DNA of 64,000 nucleotides. It comes from Gammaproteobacteria bacterium (GTDB lineage Bacteria; Pseudomonadota; Gammaproteobacteria; Chromatiales; Chromatiaceae). Positions 39,907 to 51,514 of the stretch are shown one piece after another. Both the position numbers and the translations under genes were made by a program. Under the pieces are notes generated by a model. That model ran no database searches and was not told the origin of the DNA. It saw nothing but the letters and a program-made list of their open reading frames with translations. The stretch spans positions 60,234 through 124,233 of the forward strand of contig JAJFJN010000014.1 in the NCBI GenBank assembly GCA_021773975.1, given 5' to 3'. Each line of letters opens with the position of its first letter. Position 1 is the stretch's first letter.

Positions 39907-40383
39907 ATGAGTAAAGTACCACTCACTGTTCGTGGTGCAGAAGCACTACGTAATGAGCTTACAGAGTTGAAATCAGTTGTTCGCCCTAAAGTTATTCTGG
40001 CCATAGCTGAAGCGCGTGCCCATGGTGATTTGAAAGAGAATGCTGAGTATCATGCAGCGAGAGAGGAGCAGAGCTTTACTGAGGGACGGATTAAGGACAT
40101 TGAAGGTAAGCTGTCTCATGCTCAAATCATTGATGTTACAACACTGAATGCGGGCGGTAAGATAGTGTTTGGCACAACAGTGGATGTCTCTGATGAGAAT
40201 ACAGGTGAGGAATATACCTATCAAATTGTTGGAGAGGATGAGGCAGATATTAAAGCAGGTCGTATCTCTATAACCTCACCTATTGCACGGGCACTTATTG
40301 GAAAGGCTGAAGGTGATATTGCCTCTTTTCAGGCACCGAATGGTTTAAGAGAACTTGAAGTTCTGGAAGTGCGGTACGTGTGA
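39907..40383 (+). CDS. greA: Transcription elongation factor GreA
   Basis: Rescues backtracked RNA polymerase by stimulating transcript cleavage. The ATG at 39907 is used because AAAGGA lies upstream and the product is then 158 residues, the standard length; the longer open frame adds 14 unrelated residues. The coiled-coil tip acidic motif ([19 protein letters not shown]) is intact, and the C-terminal FKBP-like domain ends with [10 protein letters not shown]. The carB-greA linkage is usual in Gammaproteobacteria. Its stop overlaps the rlmE start (GTGA). Confidence 0.96.
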   Translation: MSKVPLTVRGAEALRNELTELKSVVRPKVILAIAEARAHGDLKENAEYHAAREEQSFTEGRIKDIEGKLSHAQIIDVTTLNAGGKIVFGTTVDVSDENTGEEYTYQIVGEDEADIKAGRISITSPIARALIGKAEGDIASFQAPNGLRELEVLEVRYV

Positions 40384-41003
40384 GTAAACAGAGTAAAAGC
40401 AGCCGTCAGTGGTTAGACCGCCATTTTAAAGATGAATATGTAAAAAAAGCACAGCAGGAAGGTTATCGTTCCCGCGCGGCTTTTAAACTATTAGAGATTC
40501 AGGAAAGAGATGGACTCTTTAAACCTGGTCAGATAGTTGTTGATCTGGGTGCTGCTCCTGGTGGCTGGAGTCAGATTGCCAAACGACTGGTTGGTACTGG
40601 TGGTACTGTTATCGCGTTGGACATTCTTGAGATGGAACCCTTGATGGATATTGAGTTCATACAAGGAGACTTCTGTGAGGATGAGCCACTGCAAAAATTA
40701 AAGGAAGTGCTTGGAGACCGGCCTGTTGATCTTGTAATCTCTGATATGGCTCCCAATGTAAGTGGTATGGCAGCGGTGGATCAACCACGAGCTATCTATT
40801 TGTGTGAATTGGCATTGGATTTTGCAAAACAGACGCTGAAGCCAGGTGGTGTTTTTGTAGTAAAGGTTTTTCAGGGTGAGGGCTATGATGAATATTTTCG
40901 AGAGTTGCGTAATAGCTTTAAAAAGATAGTAACCAGGAAGCCAGCGGCTTCCAGACCTAAAAGTAGAGAGGTCTACTTAGTCGCACAGGATTGTAATATA
41001 TAG
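40380..41003 (+). CDS. rlmE: 23S rRNA 2'-O-ribose methyltransferase (U2552)
   Basis: The FtsJ/RrmJ enzyme, which methylates U2552 of 23S rRNA in the 50S subunit. Its 207 residues match E. coli (209). The SAM-binding motif [17 protein letters not shown], the [11 protein letters not shown] motif and the late [11 protein letters not shown] motif (catalytic Lys) are seen, with a basic N-terminus for RNA contact. The start is GTG at 40380, four bases overlapping the greA stop. The yhbY gene, which often sits opposite rlmE in relatives, is not present between greA and rlmE here. ftsH follows. Confidence 0.95.
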   Translation: MSKQSKSSRQWLDRHFKDEYVKKAQQEGYRSRAAFKLLEIQERDGLFKPGQIVVDLGAAPGGWSQIAKRLVGTGGTVIALDILEMEPLMDIEFIQGDFCEDEPLQKLKEVLGDRPVDLVISDMAPNVSGMAAVDQPRAIYLCELALDFAKQTLKPGGVFVVKVFQGEGYDEYFRELRNSFKKIVTRKPAASRPKSREVYLVAQDCNI

Positions 41004-41092
41004 TAGTGTTAACTACTCGTGCTTAGCGAAGAGATTGAGTTGATTGTCAGCACTATAGGCTGTACTTAGACTGGCAAAATGAGGGTATTCTT

Positions 41093-43021
41093 TTGAATGA
41101 TATGGTAAAAAATGTAGTCTTGTGGGTGGTTATTGCCATCGTCCTGATGTCTGTGTTTAATAATTTCACATCACAGAAAACGGCAGCGCTTCCAATGCCT
41201 TATTCTCAATTTATTGAGGAAGTAAAGCGTGGCACGGTCAGTGAGGTTGTTATCAATGGTCGAGAGATTGAGGGTGTTGATACCAGCGGGGCTGTATTTT
41301 CAACTTATAGCCCAGAAGATGATGGGCTGGTAAGTGATCTGTTAAACAATGATGTAAAAATTGTTGCCAGACCGCCAGAGTCACCTTCGCTTCTGATGTC
41401 TATCCTGATCAATTGGTTTCCACTCTTTATCCTGATAGGGCTGTGGATCTTCTTTATGCGCCAGATGCAAGGCGGTGGCGGGGGTAAGGGAGCCATGTCA
41501 TTTGGAAAAAGCAAAGCTCGTTTGCTGAGTGAAGATCAGATTAAAGTAACCTTTAATGATGTAGCTGGTGTTGAAGAGGCCAAAGGAGAGGTCTCTGAGA
41601 TAGTCGACTTTTTACGTGACCCTTCAAAATTTCAGAAACTTGGCGGCAAAATCCCCCGTGGCGTGTTGATGGTTGGTTCGCCTGGTACGGGCAAAACACT
41701 TCTGGCGAGGGCTATTGCCGGTGAGGCTAAAGTCCCGTTCTTTACTATCTCTGGTTCAGATTTTGTAGAGATGTTTGTGGGTGTGGGTGCTTCTCGTGTG
41801 CGTGATATGTTTGAGCAGGCCAAAAAACATGCTCCCTGTATTATCTTTATTGATGAAATTGACGCGGTTGGTAGACACCGTGGCGCAGGCCTTGGTGGTG
41901 GACATGATGAGCGTGAGCAGACCCTAAACCAACTGCTGGTGGAGATGGATGGTTTTGAAGGCAATGAAGGTGTCATCGTTATTGCTGCGACTAATCGTCC
42001 TGATGTATTGGATCCTGCACTGTTGCGCCCAGGGCGTTTTGATCGTCAGGTTGTGGTTCCTTTGCCTGATATCCGTGGTCGCGAGCAGATCCTAAAGGTC
42101 CATATGCGTAAGGTACCTATGTCAGAAGATGCCAAGGCCTCTCTGATTGCTCGAGGTACACCTGGGTTTTCTGGTGCTGATCTTGCTAATTTGGTAAATG
42201 AAGCCGCTCTTTTTGCTGCGCGAGCTAATAAGCGCGAAGTAGATATGGAAGATCTGGAAAAAGCTAAAGATAAAATCATGATGGGTGCAGAAAGACGCTC
42301 CATGGTTATGAGTGATGACGAGAAAAAGCTGACGGCTTACCATGAAGCAGGGCATGCGATTATTGGTCGCCTGGTGCCACGGCATGATCCTGTCTATAAA
42401 GTGAGTATTATTCCTCGGGGACGCGCGTTGGGTGTCACTATGTTCCTACCTGAAGAGGATAAATACAGTATGAGTAAAGAGCAGCTGGAGAGTCAGATCT
42501 CCAGCTTGTTTGGCGGACGCATTGCTGAAGAACTGATATTTGGCCCTGAGAGTGTGACAACAGGCGCATCAAATGATATTCAACGAGCCACTGAGATTGC
42601 ACGCAATATGGTAACCAAGTGGGGGCTTTCTGAAAAGTTGGGTCCCTTGATGTATAGCGAAGATGAAGGCGAGGTTTTTCTCGGCCGATCTGTTACTCAG
42701 CATAAAAGTGTATCTGATGATACGGCTCATACCATTGATAGTGAAATACGGGTCTTTATAGATCGCAATTATCAACGTTCACATGACATCCTGACTGAGC
42801 ATCTTAATACGTTGCATGTAATGGCTGACGCTTTGATCAAGTATGAAACAATTGATGCCGCTCAGATTAATGACATTATGAACGGAAAGCCTCCGCGCCC
42901 TCCTGCTGATTGGGATGAGTCTGGGTCAAAACCTGGAGGCACAGGGACAACCTCGGTTGAGGAAGAGCCTAAAGAAGGTAAAGAGGAAGATCCTATCGGT
43001 GGCCCAGCTAACCAACATTAA
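41093..43021 (+). CDS. ftsH: ATP-dependent membrane zinc protease FtsH
   Basis: AAA+ protease for membrane and regulatory proteins, 642 residues. Two N-terminal membrane helices (about 5-22 and 101-122) flank a periplasmic domain. The AAA module has the P-loop GSPGTGKT, Walker [12 protein letters not shown] and the [21 protein letters not shown]. The zinc site is HEAGH in [11 protein letters not shown], with the usual downstream Asp in [10 protein letters not shown]. The P-loop has Ser where most homologues have Pro (GPPGTGKT). The start is TTG 41093 or ATG 41102; the latter gives the family-like [10 protein letters not shown]. The C-terminal tail is acidic and disordered. Confidence 0.97.
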   Translation: MNDMVKNVVLWVVIAIVLMSVFNNFTSQKTAALPMPYSQFIEEVKRGTVSEVVINGREIEGVDTSGAVFSTYSPEDDGLVSDLLNNDVKIVARPPESPSLLMSILINWFPLFILIGLWIFFMRQMQGGGGGKGAMSFGKSKARLLSEDQIKVTFNDVAGVEEAKGEVSEIVDFLRDPSKFQKLGGKIPRGVLMVGSPGTGKTLLARAIAGEAKVPFFTISGSDFVEMFVGVGASRVRDMFEQAKKHAPCIIFIDEIDAVGRHRGAGLGGGHDEREQTLNQLLVEMDGFEGNEGVIVIAATNRPDVLDPALLRPGRFDRQVVVPLPDIRGREQILKVHMRKVPMSEDAKASLIARGTPGFSGADLANLVNEAALFAARANKREVDMEDLEKAKDKIMMGAERRSMVMSDDEKKLTAYHEAGHAIIGRLVPRHDPVYKVSIIPRGRALGVTMFLPEEDKYSMSKEQLESQISSLFGGRIAEELIFGPESVTTGASNDIQRATEIARNMVTKWGLSEKLGPLMYSEDEGEVFLGRSVTQHKSVSDDTAHTIDSEIRVFIDRNYQRSHDILTEHLNTLHVMADALIKYETIDAAQINDIMNGKPPRPPADWDESGSKPGGTGTTSVEEEPKEGKEEDPIGGPANQH

Positions 43022-43071
43022 GAGCCATCATAAGTTCAACTCTGCATAGCTAGGTAGGACTTCATCGAGTT

Positions 43072-43911
43072 ATGGCTGGTCTAGATGCGGTTATTGATTG
43101 TGCAGGTAAGCTGTTAGATCTATCGCAGCCAAAAGTAATGGGCATTCTCAATATCACCCCAGATTCCTTTTCGGATGGGGGTGATTATTTATCGTTTGAT
43201 TTAGCCATGGAACAGGCGCAACGAATGGTAGATGAGGGGGCTGCAATTATTGATGTGGGTGGTGAGTCTACCCGCCCAGGCGCTCAATCTGTCACAGAAG
43301 CAGAAGAGCTTCGTCGAGTGATACCTGTGATTGAGGGTATCGCTAAAAATATTTCCGTACCCATTTCTATCGACACCAGTAAACCGAATGTTATGAAGGC
43401 AGCTGTTGCCGCAGGTGCTGGGCTAATAAATGATGTTCAGGCACTACAAGCACCAGGGGCAATAGAAGCTGCAGCTGATCTTGATGTGCCAGTATGTTTG
43501 ATGCACATGCAGGGAAAACCCCACACAATGCAGCAGGCGCCGCATTATGGTGACCTGCTATCTGAGATGAAAACCTTTTTAGCTCAGCGTATTGATTGCT
43601 GCATAGCGGCAGGAATTTCTCGTGACCAGCTATTGGTTGATCCTGGATTTGGTTTTGGTAAAAACTTAGATCATAATCTGGCCTTGCTAAAAAATTTGCA
43701 GGAGCTAGCCGAGCTAGGTTTGCCTCTGTTGATCGGGATTTCACGAAAATCAATGATAGGCGAATTGCTGAATGAACCAGCAGACCGCCGACTGTTTGGT
43801 AGTCTGGCAGCGGCAGTACTGGCTGTTGATCGAGGGGCGAGCATAATTAGAACGCATGATGTCAAGCCAACAGTTGATGCATTGGCTGTTACAGCAGCTG
43901 TTGTATTATAG
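43072..43911 (+). CDS. folP: Dihydropteroate synthase
   Basis: Joins p-aminobenzoate to the pterin pyrophosphate in folate synthesis. It has 279 residues. The pterin and phosphate loops are clear: MGILNITPDSFSDGG, IIDVGGESTRPGA, ISIDTSKPNVM and LLVDPGFGFGKN, with the C-terminal RTHDVKPTVDAL. It is located 50 bp after ftsH and followed by glmM, the standard ftsH-folP-glmM arrangement. Nothing in the sequence is unusual. Confidence 0.97.
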   Translation: MAGLDAVIDCAGKLLDLSQPKVMGILNITPDSFSDGGDYLSFDLAMEQAQRMVDEGAAIIDVGGESTRPGAQSVTEAEELRRVIPVIEGIAKNISVPISIDTSKPNVMKAAVAAGAGLINDVQALQAPGAIEAAADLDVPVCLMHMQGKPHTMQQAPHYGDLLSEMKTFLAQRIDCCIAAGISRDQLLVDPGFGFGKNLDHNLALLKNLQELAELGLPLLIGISRKSMIGELLNEPADRRLFGSLAAAVLAVDRGASIIRTHDVKPTVDALAVTAAVVL

Positions 43912-43956
43912 TTTTTATGCACTGAAGTTTTATAAAAAGAATTTAAGGAGAGCTTG

Positions 43957-45297
43957 GTGGATCGTAAGTACTTTGGAACGGATGGCATTCGTGGTCAAGT
44001 AGGGAAGGGCCATATAACGCCTGACTTTGTATTAAAGCTGGGTTGGGCGGCTGGTCGTGTGCTTGGAAAAGGCAGTAGCAATAGTAGTGTTCTGATAGGT
44101 AAGGACACCCGCATTTCAGGTTACATGTTTGAATCTGCCTTAGAGGCCGGATTAGTAGCTGCCGGAGTAAATACTCGTTTGCTTGGCCCCATGCCAACGC
44201 CTGGCATTGCCTACCTAACTCGAACCTTGCATGCCCAAGCAGGTATTGTCATTAGTGCTTCTCATAATCCGCATCAAGATAATGGCTTCAAGTTTTTTTC
44301 CGCACAAGGGCGCAAATTGCCGGACGAAGTTGAATTGGCTATTGAGCATGAAATGTCCAGAAAAATGACGACAGTTGGCTCAGAAGATCTGGGTAAAGCA
44401 GATAGGGTTAGTGATGCCGCTGGTCGTTATATTGAGTTTTGTAAAAGCACCATTCCGTCTGTAATGGATTTTAGTGGTTTAAAGATTGTTGTTGATTGCG
44501 CCAATGGCGCGACCTACCATGTTGCACCATTTGTTTTTGATGAGCTGGGAGCAGATGTTATCACCATAGGTGCAGAACCTGATGGGGTAAATATCAATGC
44601 GGGTGTTGGCTCAACAAGCCCTGAGTTATTGGTAAAAACAGTATTAGATAGTGGTGCAGATATAGGTGTTGGCCTTGATGGTGATGGTGATCGCTTAATT
44701 ATGGTCGATAACCAAGGCAATGTTCTAGATGGGGATGACTTGCTTTATATCATAGCTCGATCACGGCAGGAAAATGGCGGGATGAATGGTTCAGTGGTTG
44801 GCACGATTATGTCTAATCTTGGTCTTGAGCTTGCATTGAAGCGGTGTGGGATTGGCTTTGAACGTGTAAATGTAGGTGATCGTTATATTCTGGAAAGACT
44901 CCAAGAGAAAGAGTGGGCGATTGGCGGCGAACCATCAGGCCATATAATCTGTTTAGATCGTACTACAACAGGCGATGGTATTATTTCAGCGCTGCAGGTG
45001 TTGGCAGAGGTCCATAAAAGTGGAAAACCACTGGGTGAACTCTGTAAAAGCGTAGAAAAGTGCCCGCAACTGCTTGTCAATGTTCGAGTAGATAATAATA
45101 TTGATGTTATGGGGTTGCCTGCATTAAAAGAGGCTGTTAAAGATGTTGAAGCCGAGTTGGATGGAGAAGGGCGCGTGCTGTTGCGTCCATCAGGCACAGA
45201 ACCGCTGATTCGTGTTATGGTTGAAGGACGCAATGCGCAGCAAATATCGCAATTAGCAGATCAACTTGCAGATACAGTAAAAAAGTTAGCGGAATAA
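43957..45297 (+). CDS. glmM: Phosphoglucosamine mutase
   Basis: Converts glucosamine-6-phosphate to glucosamine-1-phosphate for cell-wall precursor synthesis. It has 446 residues with GTG 43957 as start, six bases after AAGGAG; a TTG one codon earlier is too close to that site. The active-site phosphoserine lies in [13 protein letters not shown] (Ser102), the metal loop is DGDGDR, the sugar loop is GGEPSGHII and the phosphate loop is [12 protein letters not shown]. It follows folP and precedes tpiA, probably within the same operon. Confidence 0.97.
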   Translation: MDRKYFGTDGIRGQVGKGHITPDFVLKLGWAAGRVLGKGSSNSSVLIGKDTRISGYMFESALEAGLVAAGVNTRLLGPMPTPGIAYLTRTLHAQAGIVISASHNPHQDNGFKFFSAQGRKLPDEVELAIEHEMSRKMTTVGSEDLGKADRVSDAAGRYIEFCKSTIPSVMDFSGLKIVVDCANGATYHVAPFVFDELGADVITIGAEPDGVNINAGVGSTSPELLVKTVLDSGADIGVGLDGDGDRLIMVDNQGNVLDGDDLLYIIARSRQENGGMNGSVVGTIMSNLGLELALKRCGIGFERVNVGDRYILERLQEKEWAIGGEPSGHIICLDRTTTGDGIISALQVLAEVHKSGKPLGELCKSVEKCPQLLVNVRVDNNIDVMGLPALKEAVKDVEAELDGEGRVLLRPSGTEPLIRVMVEGRNAQQISQLADQLADTVKKLAE

Positions 45298-45372
45298 AAT
45301 AAATTCCACATTGATTTTGAACGCGTTGACCGTTAAGCTAGCGCGCTCTTTTTCCACTGAGAGAGAAAGTAC

Positions 45373-46125
45373 ATGCGCCAACCACTAGTCGCTGGAAACT
45401 GGAAATTAAATGGATCTTTGGCAAGCACCAAAGAGCTGTTAGCAGGAATTAAAGCAGGGCTTGCAGAGGTTGTGAATGCAGAGGTGGCAGTATGCCCGCC
45501 ATATATCTTCATTCCTGAGGCTCAGGCTCAATTAGCTGGCTCCTCGGTTGCGTGGGGTGGACAGAATCTCTCTGCAGAAACATCTGGTGCCTTTACAGGT
45601 GAAATATCAGCATCTATGTTGCGGGATTTCGGTTGTAAATATGTTCTTGTCGGTCATTCAGAGCGACGCACACTTTATGGTGAAGATAGTGCGCTGGTGG
45701 CCAAGAAGTTTGCGGCTGCTAAAGAAGCAGGACTTATTCCGATTCTTTGTGTAGGCGAAGCTCTTGAAGAGCGCCAACAGGGCATCACAGAAGATATCGT
45801 TGCTGGTCAATTGGCGACAGTGATTGATCAGAGTGGCATAACAGCTTTAGATGGCGCTGTAATTGCTTATGAGCCTGTGTGGGCCATTGGGACTGGAATG
45901 ACCGCTACCCCAGAGCAGGCTCAAGCAGTGCATGCCTATATTCGTAGTCAGCTGGCTCAACATGATAATGCCATCGCTGGCGATATGCGCATCCTTTATG
46001 GTGGCAGCATGAAGCCTGAAAATGCAGTAGAATTGCTGGCGCAGGATGATATTGATGGTGGCTTGATAGGTGGTGCGGCTCTAAATGCTGAAAACTTCTT
46101 ATCTATTTGTAAGGCTGCGAACTAG
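45373..46125 (+). CDS. tpiA: Triosephosphate isomerase
   Basis: Interconverts dihydroxyacetone phosphate and glyceraldehyde-3-phosphate. It is a 250-residue TIM barrel. The catalytic Lys is in GNWKLNG, the His in LVGHSERR, and the Glu in [11 protein letters not shown], followed by the phosphate-binding YGGSMKPEN and GGLIGGAAL. The ATG is preceded by GAGAGAAAG. It lies between glmM and secG, as in many Gammaproteobacteria that keep tpiA in this cluster. Confidence 0.97.
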   Translation: MRQPLVAGNWKLNGSLASTKELLAGIKAGLAEVVNAEVAVCPPYIFIPEAQAQLAGSSVAWGGQNLSAETSGAFTGEISASMLRDFGCKYVLVGHSERRTLYGEDSALVAKKFAAAKEAGLIPILCVGEALEERQQGITEDIVAGQLATVIDQSGITALDGAVIAYEPVWAIGTGMTATPEQAQAVHAYIRSQLAQHDNAIAGDMRILYGGSMKPENAVELLAQDDIDGGLIGGAALNAENFLSICKAAN

Positions 46126-46153
46126 TTTTTATAAACGTTTATTGGGATTTAGA

Positions 46154-46531
46154 ATGCAAACAATTTTGGTTGCCGTCCACCTTATATTAGCTGCAGGGGT
46201 GGTTGGGTTGGTGTTGATACAGCATGGAAAAGGTGCAGATGCTGGAGCTGCTTTTGGAAGTGGAGCCTCATCGACTGTGTTTGGTTCGCAAGGGTCAGGG
46301 TCATTTCTCACGCGTGCAACTGCTGTCTTAGCAACGCTTTTTTTTGCTACAAGTTTGGGGCTTGCCTATTTTGCGATGCAGGGCACAGAGCAGCCAAGCT
46401 TGATGGGTTCTGATGCTGCTTCAGTTGCTCAAGAAGTGGCAGTACCGTTTAGCGAGGTGCCAGTAACTCCTGAAGCACCAGTTGAAACCGCGACTGGCGG
46501 GAATGAAATCCCTGTAATACCTAACGAATGA
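46154..46531 (+). CDS. secG: Protein-export membrane protein SecG
   Basis: Small auxiliary subunit of the SecYEG translocon, 125 residues. The ATG at 46154 gives the family N-terminus ([23 protein letters not shown]). The signature [36 protein letters not shown] is followed by a second membrane helix and a Pro/Glu/Val-rich tail. The longer frame beginning inside tpiA is rejected. It lies 28 bp after tpiA and just upstream of tRNA-Leu, the usual secG-leuU arrangement. Confidence 0.94.
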   Translation: MQTILVAVHLILAAGVVGLVLIQHGKGADAGAAFGSGASSTVFGSQGSGSFLTRATAVLATLFFATSLGLAYFAMQGTEQPSLMGSDAASVAQEVAVPFSEVPVTPEAPVETATGGNEIPVIPNE

Positions 46532-46596
46532 TGGTTAAATAGAGGGCTGGTTACTGAGTCAAGAGCTTGGTTAAACAGATCTGACAAAATAGAATT

Positions 46597-46681
46597 GCCG
46601 ATGTGGTGAAATTGGTAGACACGCCGTCTTGAGGGGGCGGTGACGCAAGTCATGCCGGTTCAAGTCCGGCCATCGGCACCA
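46597..46681 (+). tRNA. tRNA-Leu (anticodon GAG)
   Basis: An 85-nt class II tRNA with encoded CCA. The acceptor stem GCCGATG pairs with CATCGGC, the anticodon loop is TTGAGGG with anticodon GAG, a variable arm is present, and the T arm is CCGGTTCAAGTCCGG. A terminator follows directly. Its position between secG and the nuo genes is conserved in the class. Confidence 0.97.
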
Positions 46682-46690
46682 ATAACAAAA

Positions 46691-46728
46691 AACAGCATTA
46701 CTGAATTAAAGGTGATGCTGTTTTTTTT
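46691..46728 (+). terminator. Rho-independent terminator after tRNA-Leu
   Basis: The stem 46691-46701 with 46712-46722 (AACAGCATTAC with GTGATGCTGTT, one G-T pair) encloses a 10-nt loop and runs into eight Ts. It ends the secG/tRNA-Leu transcript and separates it from the nuo operon. Confidence 0.92.
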
Positions 46729-46784
46729 GCCAGTGAAAAAACACAACCCATTGATTATAAAGAAGTTTGATTGAGTTTTTTTTC

Positions 46785-46814
46785 TTGACACGCATCGTCG
46801 TCATGCACTAGACT
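46785..46814 (+). promoter_or_regulatory. Predicted sigma-70 promoter of the nuo operon
   Basis: A perfect -35 box TTGACA (46785-46790), an 18-bp spacer and a -10-like TAGACT (46809-46814, four of six consensus bases) lie 70 bp before the nuoA start and just after the tRNA-Leu terminator. The position and the exact -35 make this the likely operon promoter. Confidence 0.7.
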
Positions 46815-46883
46815 GGCTGCATCGTTGAATTAAACCGAGAACATAAAGTTTAAATAACTCGGTTGGGGGAGGGCTTAAAAGCA

Positions 46884-47240
46884 ATGCTCGAAAATTATTT
46901 GCCCGTATTGGTTTTCATGGTGCTTGGTGGTGTTATTGGTTGCGTCATGGTGGGCTTGGGGTTTGTCCTTGGCACAAGAAAACCAGATGATGAAAAAGAG
47001 TCTCCCTACGAGTGCGGCTTTGAAGCATTCGAAGACGCTCGTATTAAGTTCGACGTTCGTTACTACCTGGTAGCTATCCTCTTTATTATTTTCGATTTGG
47101 AAATTGCTTTTTTCTTTCCATGGGCGGTAGTGCTCGATAAGATTGGCATGGTTGGCTATCTTGTTATGATGGTATTCCTGGCCGTTTTAACCATCGGTTT
47201 CATTTACGAGTGGAAGAAGGGTGCGTTGGAATGGGAATAG
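46884..47240 (+). CDS. nuoA: NADH-quinone oxidoreductase subunit A
   Basis: Membrane subunit of complex I, 118 residues with three helices. The conserved loop [33 protein letters not shown] is intact, including the Cys and acidic residues near the quinone site. The ATG at 46884 is preferred, with GGGGGAGGG upstream; the longer TTG frame adds seven residues. It is the first gene of a complete 14-gene nuo operon. Its end overlaps nuoB by 10 bp. Confidence 0.96.
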   Translation: MLENYLPVLVFMVLGGVIGCVMVGLGFVLGTRKPDDEKESPYECGFEAFEDARIKFDVRYYLVAILFIIFDLEIAFFFPWAVVLDKIGMVGYLVMMVFLAVLTIGFIYEWKKGALEWE

Positions 47241-47713
47241 AAGGTATTTTTGAAGAAGGCGTTGTTACTACTAACGCTGACAAGCTTATAAATTGGGCAC
47301 GTACAGGTTCCCTCTGGCCGATGACTTTTGGTCTCGCATGTTGTGCTGTTGAAATGATGCATGCAGCTGCATCACGCTATGACATGGATCGTTTCGGCAT
47401 TATCTTTCGTCCAAGTCCTCGCCAATCAGATGTAATGATTGTTGCAGGAACGCTGGTAAATAAAATGGCTCCTGCGTTACGAAAAGTCTACGATCAAATG
47501 GCTGAACCACGCTGGGTCATCTCTATGGGGTCTTGTGCAAATGGTGGTGGTTATTATCATTACTCATATGCTGTTGTTCGTGGATGTGACCGAGTCGTTC
47601 CTGTAGATATATATGTTCCAGGCTGTCCTCCAACTGCAGAAGCACTGCTTTATGGTATTTTGCAGCTGCAAAATAAGATTCGTCGAACCTCAACTATTGC
47701 ACGCCAGGCTTGA
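47231..47713 (+). CDS. nuoB: NADH-quinone oxidoreductase subunit B
   Basis: Carries the terminal iron-sulfur cluster N2 that passes electrons to quinone. It has 160 residues. The cluster ligands are in [10 protein letters not shown] (adjacent Cys pair), [10 protein letters not shown] and [11 protein letters not shown]. The ATG at 47231 lies inside the nuoA end and gives the usual MGIEGI start. nuoC begins 3 bp after its stop. Confidence 0.97.
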   Translation: MGIEGIFEEGVVTTNADKLINWARTGSLWPMTFGLACCAVEMMHAAASRYDMDRFGIIFRPSPRQSDVMIVAGTLVNKMAPALRKVYDQMAEPRWVISMGSCANGGGYYHYSYAVVRGCDRVVPVDIYVPGCPPTAEALLYGILQLQNKIRRTSTIARQA

Positions 47714-47715
47714 TT

Positions 47716-48414
47716 ATGAATGCCACTATCAAGATAACGCCTGAGCAGCGAATTGCAAAATTAGTAAAGGCGCTCAATTCTGCTTTTGAGGCAAAAGAGT
47801 ATACAGTTGACGAAGCTTTTGGTGAGATAACACTGACTGTTCCGCGTGAGAGTTTGCTAGAGGTTCTTTTTGAACTCTATGGACACGCTTCACTTGGGTT
47901 TGATCAGCTAATAGACCTCTGTGGGGTTGATTATTCAACCTATGGGCGGGTTGAGTGGGAGACGAGTGCTGCATCATCAACCGGTTTTGGTCGTGGTGTT
48001 GATCGTGATGTTAATATCGATCTTAAGGAAGCGAATCGATTTGCTGTCGTATATCATCTTCTCTCAATAGAAAATAATGTTCGGCTGCGTGTGAGAACCT
48101 ATCTTGATAGTGAGCACCCTATCGTCGAATCAGTGATCTCCGTATGGCCTGTTGCAGATTGGTTTGAAAGAGAAGCTTTTGATCTCTATGGGATCTTGTT
48201 TGAAGGCCATCCTGATCTGCGTCGTATTCTTACAGATTACGGCTTTGTAGGGCATCCCTTTCGCAAAGACTTTCCTCTTTCAGGTCACGTGGAGATGCGT
48301 TATGACCCAGAGAAAAAACGGGTCATTTATGAACCGGTATCGATCGAGCCTCGCACATTAGTGCCAAGAGTGATTCGAGAAGATAACCGCTACGTGAACG
48401 AAGAATCAAATTAG
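47716..48414 (+). CDS. nuoC: NADH-quinone oxidoreductase subunit C
   Basis: Peripheral-arm subunit, 232 residues. The family signature ERE(A)[36 protein letters not shown] is complete. It is separate from nuoD, not fused as NuoCD in Enterobacteriaceae, which argues against an enteric host. The ATG at 47716 is preferred over a TTG overlapping the nuoB stop. Confidence 0.96.
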   Translation: MNATIKITPEQRIAKLVKALNSAFEAKEYTVDEAFGEITLTVPRESLLEVLFELYGHASLGFDQLIDLCGVDYSTYGRVEWETSAASSTGFGRGVDRDVNIDLKEANRFAVVYHLLSIENNVRLRVRTYLDSEHPIVESVISVWPVADWFEREAFDLYGILFEGHPDLRRILTDYGFVGHPFRKDFPLSGHVEMRYDPEKKRVIYEPVSIEPRTLVPRVIREDNRYVNEESN

Positions 48415-48426
48415 TGAACGCAGCCA

Positions 48427-49683
48427 ATGCCTGAAATTCGTAATTACACACTAAACTTTGGCCCACAGCACCCGTCTGCACATGGCGTATTACGTCTTGT
48501 GTTGGAGATGGATGGCGAAGTCATTGAACGCTCTGATCCACATATCGGATTGCTTCATCGTGGCACCGAAAAGTTGGCAGAGACAAAGCCCTATAACCAG
48601 AATATCCCTTATATGGATCGTCTGGATTATGTCTCCATGATGCAGAATGAGCATGCTTATGTACTGGCTGTGGAGAAATTATTAGGCATAGAGGCTCCGA
48701 TACGTGCTCAATATATTCGAACCATGTTTGATGAGATTACTCGTATCCTGAACCACATGATGTGGTTGGGTACACATGCGCTTGATATCGGTGCAATGAC
48801 AGTATTTCTCTACTGCTTTCGTGAGCGTGAAGACCTGATGGATTGCTATGAAGCGGTCTCAGGTGCCCGCATGCATGCTGCATATTACCGCGTTGGTGGT
48901 GTATACCGTGATCTCCCCGATGAGATGCCACGTTTTTCTGCAAAAGATCTGCAGCGTGATAAAGGTGAACTTGACCGGTTGAATAAAAATCGCCTGGGTT
49001 CATTGTTGGATTTCATTGAAGACTTTACTGATCGCTTCCCTGGTTGTGTTGATGAGTATGAGACTCTACTCACGGAAAATAGAATCTGGAAACAGCGTAC
49101 CGTAGGTATTGGGGTTGTCACTGCTGAGCGGGCCAAGGCACTCGGTTTCACTGGGCCGATGTTACGTGGTTCTGGTGTTGAGTGGGATCTTCGTAAAAAA
49201 CAACCTTATGCAGCATACGACAAGGTCGACTTTGATATTCCAGTTGGCGTTAATGGCGATTGTTATGATCGTTACTTGGTTCGTATAGAAGAGATTCGTC
49301 AATCCAACCGAATTATCAAGCAGTGTGTAGATTGGTTGCGCGCAAATCCCGGACCAGTAATGGTTGAAAACCACAAGATTGCGCCTCCAAAAAGAGCAGC
49401 AATGAAAAGTGACATGGAGGGTTTGATCCACCATTTCAAACTCTTCAGTGAAGGCTACTGTACGCCTCCTGGAGAGGTCTATGCTGCAGTCGAGGCATCT
49501 AAGGGTGAATTCGGTGTTTACATCATCTCAGATGGCTCAAACAAACCTTACCGACTTAAATTGAGAGCTCCGGGCTTTGCTCATCTTATGGCGATGGACG
49601 AAATGGCCAAAGGGCATATGTTGGCTGACGTGGTTGCATTAATTGGCACCATGGACGTTGTATTCGGTGAAATTGACCGCTAA
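48427..49683 (+). CDS. nuoD: NADH-quinone oxidoreductase subunit D
   Basis: The 49-kDa-type subunit that forms the quinone pocket with NuoB, 418 residues. The N-terminal [22 protein letters not shown] contains the conserved His-rich quinone-site loop. The end (..DVVFGEIDR) is the typical C-terminus with the Arg near cluster N2. It is 12 bp after nuoC, with nuoE following after 10 bp. Confidence 0.97.
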   Translation: MPEIRNYTLNFGPQHPSAHGVLRLVLEMDGEVIERSDPHIGLLHRGTEKLAETKPYNQNIPYMDRLDYVSMMQNEHAYVLAVEKLLGIEAPIRAQYIRTMFDEITRILNHMMWLGTHALDIGAMTVFLYCFREREDLMDCYEAVSGARMHAAYYRVGGVYRDLPDEMPRFSAKDLQRDKGELDRLNKNRLGSLLDFIEDFTDRFPGCVDEYETLLTENRIWKQRTVGIGVVTAERAKALGFTGPMLRGSGVEWDLRKKQPYAAYDKVDFDIPVGVNGDCYDRYLVRIEEIRQSNRIIKQCVDWLRANPGPVMVENHKIAPPKRAAMKSDMEGLIHHFKLFSEGYCTPPGEVYAAVEASKGEFGVYIISDGSNKPYRLKLRAPGFAHLMAMDEMAKGHMLADVVALIGTMDVVFGEIDR

Positions 49684-49693
49684 GACAAAATAT

Positions 49694-50200
49694 ATGAACG
49701 CGCTTGAGATAAAAAATAGAGACGAGCTATTCACGCCTGAAATACGGGCTGAGATAGACCATGAGATCGCCAAATATCCAGAAGGTGAATCACAATCAGC
49801 TTCAATGGCCGCGTTGCGGATCATTCAAGATGTTAATGGTGGATCATTGACTCAGGAACGAATGGATGAGGTGGCTGCATATTTAGATTTGCCACCAATT
49901 GCAATCTATGAGGTTGCAACCTTTTATTCAATGTATGAACACAAGCCTGTCGGTAGAAACAAACTCTGTGTATGTACAAATATCTCATGCATGATCAACA
50001 ACTCTGATCAGATCGTTGAGCATCTAAATAACAAATTAGGAATTAAGTTTGGAGAGGTGACTGAAGATGGCCGTTACTCTCTTAAAGAGGTGGAATGTTT
50101 AGGAGCTTGTGGTGGTGCGCCGATGATGCAGGTTGGACAGAAGTATTATGAGAACCTTACGCCAGAAAAGCTTGATTCAATACTGGACGAGTTGGAGTAA
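49694..50200 (+). CDS. nuoE: NADH-quinone oxidoreductase subunit E
   Basis: The 24-kDa-type subunit with a 2Fe-2S cluster (N1a), 168 residues. The cluster ligands are CTNISC and, further on, [14 protein letters not shown]. The N-terminal helical bundle has the [17 protein letters not shown] motif. The ATG at 49694 is used; the longer frame reaches back into nuoD. nuoF starts 5 bp after its stop. Confidence 0.96.
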   Translation: MNALEIKNRDELFTPEIRAEIDHEIAKYPEGESQSASMAALRIIQDVNGGSLTQERMDEVAAYLDLPPIAIYEVATFYSMYEHKPVGRNKLCVCTNISCMINNSDQIVEHLNNKLGIKFGEVTEDGRYSLKEVECLGACGGAPMMQVGQKYYENLTPEKLDSILDELE

Positions 50201-50205
50201 CGCAG

Positions 50206-51483
50206 ATGGCCAACGAAGTCATTTTTAAAAATCTCGATCTGGATCGTCTTTGGGATATAGAACAGTACCGTAGCCGTGGCGGTTATGAAGTATTAACTAA
50301 GATACTAAAAGAAAAAACACCGCCAGGTGAGATCATTGATGGGATGAAAACATCCGGATTACGTGGTCGTGGTGGAGCGGGTTTTCCTACAGGCCTTAAG
50401 TGGAGCTTTATAAATCGTGAAGCGCCTACCGATAAATATCTGGTATGCAACTCAGACGAAGGTGAGCCGGGCACATTTAAAGATCGCGATATTCTACGTT
50501 ACAACCCCCATGCTTTAGTTGAGGGGATGTTGATTGCGAGTTATGTAATTAATGCGCATCGAGCATATAACTATATTAGAGGGGAATTTTGGGAGCCTTA
50601 CCAGCGTTTTCAAAATGCCATAGATCAAGCACGCGCTGCTGGGTTTGTTGGGAATAATATTTTAGGATCAGGTTTTGACTGTGAACTTAACGTACATCTA
50701 GGCGGTGGTGCTTATGTATGTGGAGAAGAGACAGCACTGCTTGAATCAATTGAAGGAAAAAAAGGGCAGCCACGCTATAAACCTCCATTTCCAGCACATG
50801 TAGGACTCTATGGATGTCCGACAGTTATAAATAATACTGAGACGCTGGCAAGTGTGCCTACTATCTTGCGTGATGGCGCTGAAAAGTTTCGTGATTTAGG
50901 CGTAGAAAACAGTGGAGGAAGCAAACTGTTTTCAATCTCAGGGCACGTAAAAAACCCAGGTGTTTTTGAATTACCTATGGGTACTCCTTTCAGTGAGTTA
51001 TTTGAGCTGGCGGGTGGAATGCGAGATGGTAGCAAGATTAAAGCGGTAATCCCTGGTGGGTCATCATCACCTGTAATTCCAGGTGAGGTTATGATGGATC
51101 TTACTATGGACTATGACACGATCGCCAAGGCAGGTTCGATGTTGGGGTCAGGTGCTGTGATCGTAATGGATGATACGACCTGTATGGTCAAGGTGTTGGA
51201 TCGCATGGGTTACTTCTATTATGAAGAGTCCTGTGGGCAGTGCACGCCATGTCGAGAAGGAACAGGTTGGCTGTATCGTATAGTACATCGCATTGAAAAT
51301 GGGCAAGGTCGGCCAGAAGATATCGATCTGCTAATGGATGTGCAGAATCGCATTCGCGGTAAAACAATTTGCGCTTTAGGCGATGCGGCTGCAATGCCTG
51401 TTGCGGGCATGCTGCGTTACTATCAAGATGAATTTCAGTATCACATCGATCACAAAAGATGCATGGTAGGCGCTGATGCCTAA
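50206..51483 (+). CDS. nuoF: NADH-quinone oxidoreductase subunit F (NADH-binding)
   Basis: The 51-kDa-type subunit binding NADH, FMN and cluster N3, 425 residues. The NADH/FMN loops [16 protein letters not shown] and [16 protein letters not shown] are intact. The 4Fe-4S ligands are in [12 protein letters not shown], with a later Cys in [12 protein letters not shown]. It is the electron entry point of complex I, and nuoG follows 31 bp downstream. Confidence 0.97.
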   Translation: MANEVIFKNLDLDRLWDIEQYRSRGGYEVLTKILKEKTPPGEIIDGMKTSGLRGRGGAGFPTGLKWSFINREAPTDKYLVCNSDEGEPGTFKDRDILRYNPHALVEGMLIASYVINAHRAYNYIRGEFWEPYQRFQNAIDQARAAGFVGNNILGSGFDCELNVHLGGGAYVCGEETALLESIEGKKGQPRYKPPFPAHVGLYGCPTVINNTETLASVPTILRDGAEKFRDLGVENSGGSKLFSISGHVKNPGVFELPMGTPFSELFELAGGMRDGSKIKAVIPGGSSSPVIPGEVMMDLTMDYDTIAKAGSMLGSGAVIVMDDTTCMVKVLDRMGYFYYEESCGQCTPCREGTGWLYRIVHRIENGQGRPEDIDLLMDVQNRIRGKTICALGDAAAMPVAGMLRYYQDEFQYHIDHKRCMVGADA

Positions 51484-51514
51484 CACAGCCTTGTGAGCGA
51501 TTAGAGACGACACG

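Noticed and set aside
41093..43021. FtsH P-loop Ser replacing Pro as evidence of an inactive ATPase
   Set aside because: The catalytic GxGKT part and Walker B are intact; Pro to Ser at this place is unlikely to matter.
45300..45360. Possible GC-rich hairpin with T-run between glmM and tpiA
   Set aside because: Only a 4-bp CGCG pairing with a long loop could be drawn; not a convincing terminator.
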